DNA from: Burkholderia sp. L27(2015)
GTDB taxonomy: Bacteria; Pseudomonadota; Gammaproteobacteria; Burkholderiales; Burkholderiaceae
Direction: 5' to 3'
DNA length: 64,000 nucleotides
NCBI RefSeq assembly: GCF_009765705.1
Contig: NZ_LMUX01000009.1
Span: 124,001 to 188,000 of the forward strand
The first letter of the stretch is position 1. Every line of letters begins with the position of its first letter. The notes below the pieces were generated by a model that searched no databases, had not been told where the DNA came from, and saw only the letters and a list, made by a program, of their open reading frames with translations. The position numbers and the translations under genes were made by a program. Below are positions 54,558 to 63,109 of the stretch, in pieces.

Positions 54558-55247
54558 ATGGCAACCATCCTGGTGGTAGATGATGAAATGGGTATCCGGG
54601 AATTGCTCTCGGAAATTCTGAGCGATGAGGGGCACGCAGTCGAAGTTGCCGAGAATGCGCAGCAGGCTCGCGACTATCGATTGCGATTGACGCCCGATCT
54701 GGTGTTGCTCGATATCTGGATGCCCGATACCGATGGCGTGACCCTGCTCAAGGAGTGGGCCGCTCAAGGTCAACTGACGATGCCGGTCATCATGATGTCG
54801 GGGCATGCGACGATCGACACTGCAGTGGAAGCAACCAAAATCGGCGCGCTTAATTTTCTGGAAAAGCCGATCGCGTTGCAAAAGCTGCTCAAAGCGGTCG
54901 AGCAAGGGCTCGCGCGCGCAGGTCAGCCGATGACACCGGTCAATCATGTAGCCGCGATCAACGTGAGCCCTGCACTGATGGCAGGTGCTACCGTCGCTGC
55001 AGGTGCGCTGCCGGCTGACGGTGCGATTCCCGGTGCTTTCATGGCCGGACAAAGCGCGTCGATCTCGTTCGATATCCCACTGCGCGACGCGCGCGATGCG
55101 TTCGAGCGCGCTTATTTCGAATATCACCTGGCACGCGAGAACGGCAGCATGACACGCGTGGCTGAACGTACCGGGCTTGAGCGCACGCATCTGTATCGCA
55201 AGCTCAAGCAGTTGGGCGTCGAATTGGGCAAGAACAAAAGCGAATAG
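54558..55247 (+). CDS. ntrX: NtrX-like response regulator lacking the AAA+ domain
   Basis: 229 residues. Receiver domain with phospho-acceptor Asp52 (DLVLLDIWMPDTDG), Thr/Ser switch (IMMSGHA) and Lys (FLEKPI). An Ala/Gly/Val-rich linker of ~60 residues follows, then a C-terminal Fis-type helix-turn-helix (GSMTRVAERTGLERTHLYRK). The sigma-54-activating AAA+ module of canonical ~450-residue NtrX is absent, so it cannot activate sigma-54 in the standard way. The start directly follows the ntrY stop. Confidence 0.9.
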   Translation: MATILVVDDEMGIRELLSEILSDEGHAVEVAENAQQARDYRLRLTPDLVLLDIWMPDTDGVTLLKEWAAQGQLTMPVIMMSGHATIDTAVEATKIGALNFLEKPIALQKLLKAVEQGLARAGQPMTPVNHVAAINVSPALMAGATVAAGALPADGAIPGAFMAGQSASISFDIPLRDARDAFERAYFEYHLARENGSMTRVAERTGLERTHLYRKLKQLGVELGKNKSE

Positions 55248-55285
55248 CTTTTACCGAATAGTTTTAACTGCTGGCAAGATGGTGC

Positions 55286-55314
55286 TTGAGCTTCGGGCCG
55301 TCGTTTGATATACT
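55286..55314 (+). promoter_or_regulatory. sigma-70 promoter of tRNA-Phe
   Basis: TTGAGC (55286-55291), 17-bp spacer, TATACT (55309-55314), 13 bp before the tRNA 5' end. Confidence 0.75.
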
Positions 55315-55327
55315 TTCGCTCTCTTGT

Positions 55328-55403
55328 GGCCCGGTAGCTCAGTCGGTAGAGCAGAGGATTGAAAATCCTTGTGTCGGTGGTTCGATTCCGCCCCAGGCCA
55401 CCA
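55328..55403 (+). tRNA. tRNA-Phe (anticodon GAA)
   Basis: 76 nt with encoded CCA. D-arm GCTC-AGTCGGTA-GAGC, anticodon loop TTGAAAA, T-arm GGTGG-TTCGATT-CCGCC. The acceptor arms GGCCCGG and CCAGGCC pair except for a C5-A68 mismatch. Followed by a terminator. Confidence 0.95.
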
Positions 55404-55454
55404 ACTAGATAAAGTCCCACGCAAAGCGATATGCTTGCGCGGGGTTGAAGAAAA

Positions 55455-55484
55455 AATGCCTCGCGAAAGCGGGGCATTTTTTTT
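55455..55484 (+). terminator. Rho-independent terminator of tRNA-Phe
   Basis: AATGCCTCGC (55455-55464), loop GAAA, GCGGGGCATT (55469-55478) then a T-run; a UNCG/GNRA-like tetraloop stem with one G-U pair. Confidence 0.9.
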
Positions 55485-55672
55485 ACACCGACGTTAGCAT
55501 CGCCGCGGGTTATGCTTGACAAAGGTGTCGGTTTGCTGCTTCCCCTAAATGCGGTCGTAAGTTGGGTGGCAGCTCCACCACCCTAATCGAGACCGCATCG
55601 TCCAGACGAATTCTTCAGATCCAATCGAGTCCGAGCCGACCGGCCGGGCGTATGCAGCAGGAGCAAACCGCG

Positions 55673-56500
55673 GTGAACCGGACAGTCGCGCACGACAGCG
55701 CCTTGGTGCTGTTTTCAGGTGGGCAGGATTCCGCCACATGCCTTGCATGGGCGCTTGAACGCTATAGCCGCGTCGAAACGCTGGGCTTTGACTACGGGCA
55801 ACGGCATCGTATCGAGCTGAGCTGTCGTGTAGGCTTTCGTGAGCAGTTGCGCGCGCGCTTCCCCCAATGGCGCGACCGTCTCGGCGAAGACCACTTGCTC
55901 GACCTCGGCGTGCTGGGCGCAATCAGCGACACCGCCATGACCCGCGACATCGCAATCGAAACGAACGCGAGCGGCTTGCCGAACACCTTCGTGCCGGGCC
56001 GCAATTTGATGTTCCTGACATTTGCCGCAGCCATCGCGTACCGGCGTGGGCTGCAAGTGATCGTGGGCGGCATGTGCGAAACCGATTTCTCCGGCTATCC
56101 GGATTGCCGCGACGACACCATCAAGGCGCTGCAAGTGGCGCTCAATCTCGGCATGGATAGCCGCTTCGCACTCGAAACGCCGCTGATGTGGATCGACAAG
56201 GCGGCCACCTGGACGCTAGCTGAAACGCTGGGCGGAGCCGATCTGCTGGACATGGTGCGCGAACAAACCCACACCTGTTATCTGGGCGAGCGCGGTGAGC
56301 TGCACGACTGGGGGCATGGCTGCGGCGCATGCCCGGCTTGCCAGTTGCGCCGTCGTGGCTATCAGGCGTATCGAGCCGGACTGACGGTGGCGCAGCTATT
56401 GCAGCATGAAGCGCAGGTGCAGGCACAAGCCGAGGCGCAAACCAAAGCACAAGCCGAAGCGCAAACCAAAGCGGACCACGCGTCCGCTCGTGCGCCATGA
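55673..56500 (+). CDS. queC: 7-cyano-7-deazaguanine synthase
   Basis: 275 residues from GTG 55673 (AGGAG 10 nt upstream); ATG 55652 is possible. PP-loop ATPase motif [20 protein letters not shown] and zinc-binding Cys cluster near the C-terminus ([11 protein letters not shown]). Converts CDG to preQ0 with ATP and ammonia. The C-terminus carries a repetitive Ala/Gln tail ([18 protein letters not shown]) not needed by the fold. First gene of queC-queE-queD; overlaps queE by ATGA. Confidence 0.95.
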   Translation: MNRTVAHDSALVLFSGGQDSATCLAWALERYSRVETLGFDYGQRHRIELSCRVGFREQLRARFPQWRDRLGEDHLLDLGVLGAISDTAMTRDIAIETNASGLPNTFVPGRNLMFLTFAAAIAYRRGLQVIVGGMCETDFSGYPDCRDDTIKALQVALNLGMDSRFALETPLMWIDKAATWTLAETLGGADLLDMVREQTHTCYLGERGELHDWGHGCGACPACQLRRRGYQAYRAGLTVAQLLQHEAQVQAQAEAQTKAQAEAQTKADHASARAP

Positions 56501-57129
56501 CCTACGCCGTCAAGGAAATTTTCTACACGCTGCAAGGCGAAGGTGCGAATGCCGGACGCCCTGCCGTGTTCTGCCGGTTCGCCGGCTGCAACCTGTGGAG
56601 CGGGCGTGAAGACGATAGGGCCAGCGCCGTTTGCCAGTTTTGCGATACCGATTTTGTCGGCACCGATGGCGAGAACGGCGGCAAATATCGCAGCGCCGCC
56701 GAATTGGCACAGCAGGTCGCGGCGCTGTGGCCCGAGGGCTGGGGGCACCGTTTCGTCGTGTGCACGGGCGGCGAGCCGCTGCTGCAACTCGATGCTGCAC
56801 TGATCGACGCGCTGCACGCGCAAGGCTTCGTGATCGCCATCGAAACCAATGGCACCTTGCCCGTACCGGACGGCATCGACTGGATCTGTGTCAGCCCCAA
56901 GGCCGACGCCGAGCTGGTGGTGAAGCGCGGCCATGAATTGAAAGTGGTGGTGCCGCAGACCAACCAGCGGCTCGAAGAATACGCGCAACTGGCCTTCGAT
57001 TATTTCCTGATCCAGCCGATGGACGGCCCGGCGCGTGAGTTCAACACGCGCTTGGCGATCGACTGGTGCAAGCGGCATCCGCAGTGGCGGTTGTCGATGC
57101 AAACCCATAAATACCTGAATATTCCCTGA
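56497..57129 (+). CDS. queE: 7-carboxy-7-deazaguanine synthase
   Basis: 210 residues. Radical-SAM enzyme with the expanded cluster motif Cys31-x14-Cys46-x2-Cys49 (FAGCNLWSG ... VCQFCDTDF). Further motif [10 protein letters not shown]. Converts 6-carboxy-tetrahydropterin to CDG in preQ0 synthesis. Start overlaps queC (ATGA); queD follows after 19 bp. Confidence 0.96.
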   Translation: MTYAVKEIFYTLQGEGANAGRPAVFCRFAGCNLWSGREDDRASAVCQFCDTDFVGTDGENGGKYRSAAELAQQVAALWPEGWGHRFVVCTGGEPLLQLDAALIDALHAQGFVIAIETNGTLPVPDGIDWICVSPKADAELVVKRGHELKVVVPQTNQRLEEYAQLAFDYFLIQPMDGPAREFNTRLAIDWCKRHPQWRLSMQTHKYLNIP

Positions 57130-57148
57130 CCCGTAGCAGGCCCACGCT

Positions 57149-57604
57149 GTGCTTAAAATAACCCGCAAACTTGAATTCGATGCAGGTCACCGCATCCCTG
57201 ATCACCGTAGCCAGTGCCGCAACTTGCACGGGCATCGTTATGTGATCGAAATCACCCTCGAAGGCGAGTTGGTCGACGTCGAGGGCGCGCCGGATCGCGG
57301 CATGGTGATGGATTTTGCCGATGTGAAAGCATTGGCGATGGAGCACCTGATCGGCAAGTGGGATCATGCTTTTATCGTTTACCAGGGCGACACGGCGGTG
57401 CGCGAGTTTCTGGAAACGCTGCCGGACCACAAGACCGTGGTGCTCGACTGTATTCCTACAGTGGAAAACCTTGCCGCTACGGCGTTTCGGATCTTGTGCG
57501 GCGTGTATGACGCCCATTACGGTGTCGATCTGCGATTGAAACACTTGCGGCTTTATGAAACGCCCAATTGCTGGGCCGATATCGAGCGGCCGGCTGCAAA
57601 ATGA
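57149..57604 (+). CDS. queD: 6-carboxy-5,6,7,8-tetrahydropterin synthase
   Basis: 151 residues from GTG 57149. Zinc ligands His14, His27, His29 (FDAGHRIPDH; NLHGHRYV), catalytic Cys23, and C-terminal RLYETPNCWADIE. Converts dihydroneopterin triphosphate to CPH4, the substrate of QueE. Third gene of the preQ0 operon; queF is not in the window. Confidence 0.95.
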   Translation: MLKITRKLEFDAGHRIPDHRSQCRNLHGHRYVIEITLEGELVDVEGAPDRGMVMDFADVKALAMEHLIGKWDHAFIVYQGDTAVREFLETLPDHKTVVLDCIPTVENLAATAFRILCGVYDAHYGVDLRLKHLRLYETPNCWADIERPAAK

Positions 57605-58090
57605 GCCCCGCGCTCTAGCGGCAAGCTAACTGAGAGTCCGACAGGAAGCGTCTCCTATCCGGGTTTCATCGGATTCCCGAAGGGGCTTCCTCAATGCCCA
57701 CTCCAACATCGCGTCGAACGCGTCCCACGAGGCCCAGCGCTTGCTCCGCACCCGGCTCGTCGCCCGTGGGTGCGTCCAGCGGGGCGTTGCACGGCCGGCT
57801 TAATGTCGCGGTATGATTTCCGAGTGTTGAGAGCAAGTGCAAAAGGGCGCGATCCGGTTGTCAGGATTTGCGGCGTTGCGCGACTAATGCAAGTCATGTC
57901 TGCGCTACCCAGCGCTACCCAGTGTTGCGTTCGCCGCGCCGCTTAGCCCGGCGCGTGCGCCGGATGGCTTTGATAGCACGGGCTTGCTCAAGCGCTTTCA
58001 ACCGCTTTTCACTTTTCTGTCGGCTGCAACTGCAGCGCACATCATCCGGTGTGACGCCAACGGGCGGCAGACCTTGCAGGAGACGTTTCG
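57605..58090. other. 486-bp stretch after queD without a supported gene
   Basis: Inverted repeat AGGAAGC (57643-57649) / GCTTCCT (57685-57691) with an inner CGGG/CCCG pairing just after queD may be a terminator, without U-tract. Then only open frames of random appearance. The 3' part is the promoter region of the Sel1 gene. Confidence 0.4.
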
Positions 58091-58879
58091 ATGAAGTTCA
58101 ACCCATCTGCGGCGCTTGTGCGTGCGCCACGTAGGGCTCGATGTAGCTTGGGTCGGTTTGCGCTGGTGTGCGCGATGCTGGGCGTAGGCACATTTGCCGC
58201 ACAGGCCCAAGCCGGTCAGGACGTCGCAAAGTCGAGTCCTAAAACCAAGGAAGCGATCGCCGATTACGATGCCGGAAACTACCCGGTAGCGCGCTCAGAA
58301 TTCAAGGAGCAGGCCGAGAAGGGTGACCGTCTCGCGGAATTCAACTACGCGATGATGATGCTCAACGGCGAGGGTGGCCCGGCCGATCTGGATACCGCCA
58401 AAGTATGGTTGAAACGCTCGGCCGAGGCCGGCATGGCGCACGCGCAGTATGCGTATGGCCGTTTGTTCGACGACGGCACTGAAGTACCGCGCGATGCCGC
58501 CGAGGCGCACCGCTGGTATTTGCTGGCGGCGGCTCAAGGTCATGTGCTGGCTGAGGTCGCGTTGGCCAACCAGTTTTTTATCGGACGCGGCGCGCCGCGT
58601 GACGATGCGCAAGCGTTCCACTGGTACAAACTGGCCGCGCAGGCTGGCGACCTGACGTCGCAGTACGTGGTGGGCAGCTACTATGAATTCGGCCGGGGCG
58701 GCGTGGAGAAAAATCTGAATATCGCGCGCTTCTGGTATGCGGAAGCCGGTGCTCAGGGCGATCCGGCGGGGCTGGGCAAATTCAGGGAGTTGTCGCAGGA
58801 GCTGGCGCGCGAGCATTCTCAAGGTCAGCAAAATGGCACCCCTGGCGCAGCGCCTGCCGAGAACCCAAAGCCGCTGTAG
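58091..58879 (+). CDS. Sel1-like repeat (TPR) periplasmic protein
   Basis: 262 residues. Basic N-terminus with a signal peptide (FALVCAMLGVGTFAAQAQA), then four to five Sel1 repeats of ~36 residues (AEFNYAMMMLNGEGGPADLD; AHAQYAYGRLFDDGTEVPRD; AEVALANQFFIGRGAPRDDA; SQYVVGSYYEFGRGGVEKNL) and a Gln/Pro-rich tail. Sel1 repeats mediate protein-protein contacts. Partner unknown. Convergent with rodA. Confidence 0.88.
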   Translation: MKFNPSAALVRAPRRARCSLGRFALVCAMLGVGTFAAQAQAGQDVAKSSPKTKEAIADYDAGNYPVARSEFKEQAEKGDRLAEFNYAMMMLNGEGGPADLDTAKVWLKRSAEAGMAHAQYAYGRLFDDGTEVPRDAAEAHRWYLLAAAQGHVLAEVALANQFFIGRGAPRDDAQAFHWYKLAAQAGDLTSQYVVGSYYEFGRGGVEKNLNIARFWYAEAGAQGDPAGLGKFRELSQELAREHSQGQQNGTPGAAPAENPKPL

Positions 58880-58908
58880 CAGCGTTGCAAAATGACGGCG
58901 TGGAGTGG

Positions 58909-58972
58909 GGCTTTGAAGTGAAGCTTTGAAGCGGGACTTTGAAGCTGCGTTCTGAAGCGCCACTATGAAGCG
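58909..58972. repeat. degenerate tandem repeat (nTTTGAAGCg)
   Basis: Five imperfect copies of a 9-15 bp unit centred on TTTGAAG/TCTGAAG/TATGAAG between the convergent Sel1 and rodA genes. No coding function. Confidence 0.55.
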
Positions 58973-59030
58973 GCGCCGTATTCTCGGTATAACGCGTCGC
59001 ACAGCGTCGCCATAACGCGTTGGCGACGCG

Positions 59031-60179
59031 CTAACTTTGCATGAGCCGCTTTTGCCGTGCCACGCTCATGATGATGCCGATCGCCACGCCCAGCGTGGAC
59101 AGTGCAGTGCCGCCATAGCTCATGAAAGGCAGCGGCACGCCGACCACCGGCAGTATCCCGCTGACCATCCCCATATTGACGAACGCGTAAGTGAATAGCG
59201 TCATGCTGACCGATCCGGCAATCAAGCGTCCGAATAGCGACGAGCCATTCGCGGCCACGTAAAGGCCGCGTACGATCACCGCCAGATAGAGCAACACCAA
59301 TACGATTTCCCCCACGAGTCCGAATTCTTCGGCGAAAACCGCAAAGATAAAGTCGGTGTGCTTTTCGGGAATGAAATCGAGGTGGGCCTGGGTGCCTTTA
59401 AGCCAGCCTTTGCCCGTCGTGCCGCCGGAGCCTATCGCTATCACCGCCTGGATCGTGTGAAAACCCTGGCCGAGCGGGTCGGACTCCGGATTCAGCAAGG
59501 TGCAGATGCGATGCTTTTGATAGTCGTGCATCATCGGCCACTGCACTGCGGGCTGGCAAATCTTATCTTCGAATACGACCACCGAACCCACCGCAATCGA
59601 AGCCGCCAGCAGCACGGGCAATATCAGTTTAAAACTCAGTCCCGCAAAATAAATCACGAAGAGGCCCGCGGCCAGCACCAGCACGGCCGTGCCAAGGTCC
59701 GGCTGTTTCGCGATCAAACCTACGGGGACCGCCAGCAAAAGCAGGCCGATCAGGTAATCGTACCAGCGCACCAGGCCCTCGCGGCGTTGGTAGTACCAAG
59801 CCAGCATGAGTGGCATCGCGATCTTCATGATCTCGGATGGCTGGATGACCACGCCGACATTGATCCAGCGGCGTGCCCCCTTGCGGGTCAGGCCGAATAG
59901 TGCGACGGCGACCAGCAGCGCCACCCCAAACGTATAGAGCGGCACGGCAAAACGCATCAGCGTTTGCGGCGGCACGTTGGCGATGGCCCACATCAGCACG
60001 AAGGTCAGCACGATATTGCGCAGTTGGTCCTGCACGCGGCCCGGCATGTCGATACTGGCGCTGTACAGCGTCACGATGCCCACGCTGAGCAACAAGAATA
60101 CGAACAGCGCTAGCGGTTTGTCGAAGCCGACGAACAGGTTCCTGATACGGCTTAGCCAGGCGCGCGAGTCGATAGTCAT
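59031..60179 (-). CDS. rodA: peptidoglycan glycosyltransferase RodA
   Basis: 382 residues, ten hydrophobic helices, SEDS family. Characteristic segments GARRWINVGVVIQPSEIMKI and the loop AVFAEEFGLVGE. C-terminal FVNMGMVSGILPVVGVPLPF, then MSYGGTALS. Polymerises lipid II glycan strands in the elongasome with PBP2. Starts 15 bp after mrdA; last gene of the mreC-mreD-mrdA-rodA operon seen here. Confidence 0.96.
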   Translation of the reverse strand: MTIDSRAWLSRIRNLFVGFDKPLALFVFLLLSVGIVTLYSASIDMPGRVQDQLRNIVLTFVLMWAIANVPPQTLMRFAVPLYTFGVALLVAVALFGLTRKGARRWINVGVVIQPSEIMKIAMPLMLAWYYQRREGLVRWYDYLIGLLLLAVPVGLIAKQPDLGTAVLVLAAGLFVIYFAGLSFKLILPVLLAASIAVGSVVVFEDKICQPAVQWPMMHDYQKHRICTLLNPESDPLGQGFHTIQAVIAIGSGGTTGKGWLKGTQAHLDFIPEKHTDFIFAVFAEEFGLVGEIVLVLLYLAVIVRGLYVAANGSSLFGRLIAGSVSMTLFTYAFVNMGMVSGILPVVGVPLPFMSYGGTALSTLGVAIGIIMSVARQKRLMQS

Positions 60180-60194
60180 GACAGCATCTCCTGA

Positions 60195-62546
60195 TTAATC
60201 CTGGGCGTTCGGGCTACCCAGCGTACTGGGCCGAGCGCGTTGATCTGCGGGCGCCACGATGGGCTGGGTGTTCGGGCCCAGCGGCGGCCCGTCCGGCGCT
60301 GGGCGCGGCGACGGTGGCGCTTGGGGAGGCATCTGCGGCGAATGTTGCGCCGGCAACTGTGTCAGTGGTTTGGGCTTAGGCTTGGGTGTCGGCTTAGGCA
60401 AGCGAGGCGCGCTGGCTTCATTCGTCCTGGCAGTTGGTGCCGCCACGGCAGAAGCCGGCGCTCCAGCGGAACCCGGCGCGACAGCCGAGGCGCCCTGAAC
60501 CACTGTGGATGCTGGCGCGAACGGCGCCGTGGCTGCCAACGAGGCCGGCAATGCCGCTTGCAGCGCGGTCTCGCCGCCACCGATCACAGGTGCGTCGGAC
60601 ACCGCGGTCGCGGACGCCGCTTGCGCCACTGCCGCCGCTTCTGCGCCTGGCTTGAGTCGATCGATCAGCCAGTAATCGAGCACCTTGCGAGCAATAGGCG
60701 CTGCCGCTTCGGCACCCCAGCCGCCATTCTCAACCACCAGCGCCAGTGCGATCGTGGGTTGGTCCGCCGGCGCAAAGGCAGTGAACAACGCATGGTCGCG
60801 CCGGTCTTCGGCGACCGCATGCGCCTGGTATTTTGCGCCTTCCAACGAATACACCTGCGCGGTACCGGTCTTGCCTCCTGCCACATACGGCGCGTTGCGG
60901 AACACCGAATAAGCGGTACCGGAGGGGTTAGTGGTCACACCGACCATCGCGTTTTTGACGAAGTCGATGTTCTGCTGGCTGACGTCAATCCGGCCGCTCG
61001 CTTTGGGCACAGTCAGCCGCTCGACGTGCGTTATCGGGTTTTCGATTTCCTTGACCAAGTGCGGCTTCATCACCACGCCGTCATTAGCCAAGGTAGCTAC
61101 CGCATGAGCCAGTTGCAGGATGGTGAACGAGTTGTAGCCCTGCCCGATCCCCAGGCTGATGGTTTCGCCTTCGTACCAACGCTGCGCTTCAGGGCGTTTA
61201 TAGTTCTTGCGTTTCCAGTCGGTCGACGGCAACACGCCAATCGCTTCGCCTTCCACATCGATGCCGGTTTTCCCGCCGAACCCCCACGGTCGCATGAAAT
61301 CGGCAATCGCGTTGACGCCCAGGTCGTGCGCCAGCATGTAGAAGTAATCGTCGTTCGACACCACGATGGCGCGGTTCATGTCGATCCAGCCCTGACCGGC
61401 GCGCACGTCGTTGTGGAAAGTGTGGCCGGCGAACGTGTAAGAGCCGGTGTCCTGGAAGCCCCACTGCGTGGTTCGCTTGTGTAAGGTGAGCGCGGCGAGC
61501 GCCATGAACGGCTTGTAGGTGGAGCCTGGCGGATAGGTACCGCGTAACGGCCGGTTCAGCAGCGGCTTGTCGGGCGAATTATTGAGCTGGTCCCAGGTTT
61601 GCTGGTCGACGCCGTCGACAAACAGGTTGGGGTCGAAACTCGGAGCCGACACGAAGGCCAATACGTCACCGGTGCTGGGCTCGATGGCCACCAGTGCGCC
61701 GCGTCGCCCGGCAAACGCTTGCTCGGCCACCTCTTGCAGACCCGCATCGATCGACAACACCAGCTTGTTGCCGGGTACCGCCTGGGTGCGCGAAAGGGTG
61801 CGCACGGGGCGCCCGCCCGCGGTGACTTCGACTTCTTCAAAGCCGGTTTCGCCATGCAGTTCGGTTTCGTAGCTCTGCTCGACGCCGATCTTGCCGATGT
61901 AATCGGTGCCGTTGTAATTGTTGGCGTCGAGCCTGGGGTCGTAGTTCGTTTGGTCGTTGTCGTTCTGTTCGCTGGCGTCGTCGATGCGGTCCTGATCGTG
62001 CTGCGAGATCCGGCCGATATACCCGATTACGTGCGCCGCCGTGGTGCCCAACGGATACTGACGAAACAGTCTCGCGCGCACTTCGACGCCGGGAAAGCGA
62101 TAGCGTTGCGCGGTGAGGCGCGCCACTTCCTCATCGGTCAATCGCGTGCGGATCGGCAGGCTCTCGAAGGTTTTCGAATCCTCGAGCAGCTTCTTGAAGC
62201 GACGGCGGTCACGGGCGTCGATGTCGACAACCTGAGCGAGTTGATCGATCACCTCATCGAGCGTGCCGTTGATCTTCGATGGCGTGATTTCCAGCGTGTA
62301 AGCCGAGTAGTTTTTTGCCAGCACGACACCGTTGCGATCGGTGATGATGCCGCGGTTGGGCACGATAGGCGCCACCGAGATGCGATTTTCGTCGGCTTGC
62401 AGTGAGTACTTGCTGTAATGCCAGACTTGCAGGTACACGAAGCGCAAGCCCAGCAGCCCGAAACACAAAAACACGAACAAGCTTGCCGCACCGATTCTCA
62501 GACGAAATCGAAGTAGCTGTTGTTCGGTGTTCTTGAACTCGGTCAT
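60195..62546 (-). CDS. mrdA: penicillin-binding protein 2 (peptidoglycan D,D-transpeptidase)
   Basis: 783 residues. One N-terminal membrane anchor (LFVFLCFGLLGLRFVYLQVW), PBP dimer/pedestal region, then the transpeptidase: Ser342-T-Y-Lys345 (GSTYKPF), Ser397-Asn (VVSNDDYF) and Lys559-Thr-Gly (GGKTGTAQVY). It cross-links peptidoglycan during rod elongation. The C-terminus is extended by ~140 residues rich in Ala/Pro/Lys-Pro (PTPKPKPKPLTQLP), probably disordered in the periplasm. Between mreD and rodA. Confidence 0.96.
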   Translation of the reverse strand: MTEFKNTEQQLLRFRLRIGAASLFVFLCFGLLGLRFVYLQVWHYSKYSLQADENRISVAPIVPNRGIITDRNGVVLAKNYSAYTLEITPSKINGTLDEVIDQLAQVVDIDARDRRRFKKLLEDSKTFESLPIRTRLTDEEVARLTAQRYRFPGVEVRARLFRQYPLGTTAAHVIGYIGRISQHDQDRIDDASEQNDNDQTNYDPRLDANNYNGTDYIGKIGVEQSYETELHGETGFEEVEVTAGGRPVRTLSRTQAVPGNKLVLSIDAGLQEVAEQAFAGRRGALVAIEPSTGDVLAFVSAPSFDPNLFVDGVDQQTWDQLNNSPDKPLLNRPLRGTYPPGSTYKPFMALAALTLHKRTTQWGFQDTGSYTFAGHTFHNDVRAGQGWIDMNRAIVVSNDDYFYMLAHDLGVNAIADFMRPWGFGGKTGIDVEGEAIGVLPSTDWKRKNYKRPEAQRWYEGETISLGIGQGYNSFTILQLAHAVATLANDGVVMKPHLVKEIENPITHVERLTVPKASGRIDVSQQNIDFVKNAMVGVTTNPSGTAYSVFRNAPYVAGGKTGTAQVYSLEGAKYQAHAVAEDRRDHALFTAFAPADQPTIALALVVENGGWGAEAAAPIARKVLDYWLIDRLKPGAEAAAVAQAASATAVSDAPVIGGGETALQAALPASLAATAPFAPASTVVQGASAVAPGSAGAPASAVAAPTARTNEASAPRLPKPTPKPKPKPLTQLPAQHSPQMPPQAPPSPRPAPDGPPLGPNTQPIVAPADQRARPSTLGSPNAQD

Positions 62547-62596
62547 GCAAAGGCTCGGTTAAATACGGTAGGGGCGGGCGCTGCGGTACAAAACCC

Positions 62597-63109
62597 CTAG
62601 ATGGGGCGCGTGTCGTCCGGGTCCGAGGCTCGTCGCTGCGGCGCCAGCAACAGTGCGCTCGCGATCGGCCACAGCAAGCCTTCGATAAAACCGTTGAGCA
62701 AATACTCGCCGCCGGGGAAGGAAGCGCCCGCGATCAGCCGGATCACAAACGGCACGAGTTGCGCGCCGACCAGCAGCGGCAACACATGCAGTGTCTGCGT
62801 CAGCAGCGAAAACCACAACACCCGGCGATGTATCATGATCGCGCCGTACGAAAGCAGGGTGTAAGCGAGCGCGTGCTCGCCGAACAGGCTGGCGTCGTGC
62901 ACATCCATCAACATGCCCAGCAAAAACGCGATCCCCATGCCGACCTTGCGCGGCTGGTGAATATTCCAGAATAGCAAAGTCACGGCGACAAAATCGGGCA
63001 CCCCGATCGTGCGGCCCCACGGTACCAGATTGAGCAGAAACGCAACGCCCAGGCTGAATGCGATGAATACCGAATTCACCGGCAACAAGATGTATTGCGG
63101 TCGGCTCAT
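62597..63109 (-). CDS. mreD: rod shape-determining protein MreD
   Basis: 170 residues with five or six hydrophobic helices (YILLPVNSVFIAFSLGVAFL; MGIAFLLGMLMDVHDASLFG; GEYLLNGFIEGLLWPIASAL). Membrane component of the elongasome linking MreC to PBP2/RodA. ATG overlaps the mreC stop (ATGA, 63106-63109); mrdA begins 50 bp downstream. Confidence 0.94.
   Translation of the reverse strand: MSRPQYILLPVNSVFIAFSLGVAFLLNLVPWGRTIGVPDFVAVTLLFWNIHQPRKVGMGIAFLLGMLMDVHDASLFGEHALAYTLLSYGAIMIHRRVLWFSLLTQTLHVLPLLVGAQLVPFVIRLIAGASFPGGEYLLNGFIEGLLWPIASALLLAPQRRASDPDDTRPI

Noticed and set aside
60240-61484. 414-codon open frame on the plus strand antisense to PBP2
   Set aside because: Arg/Gly/His-rich translation with no domain; a shadow of mrdA caused by high GC at third positions.
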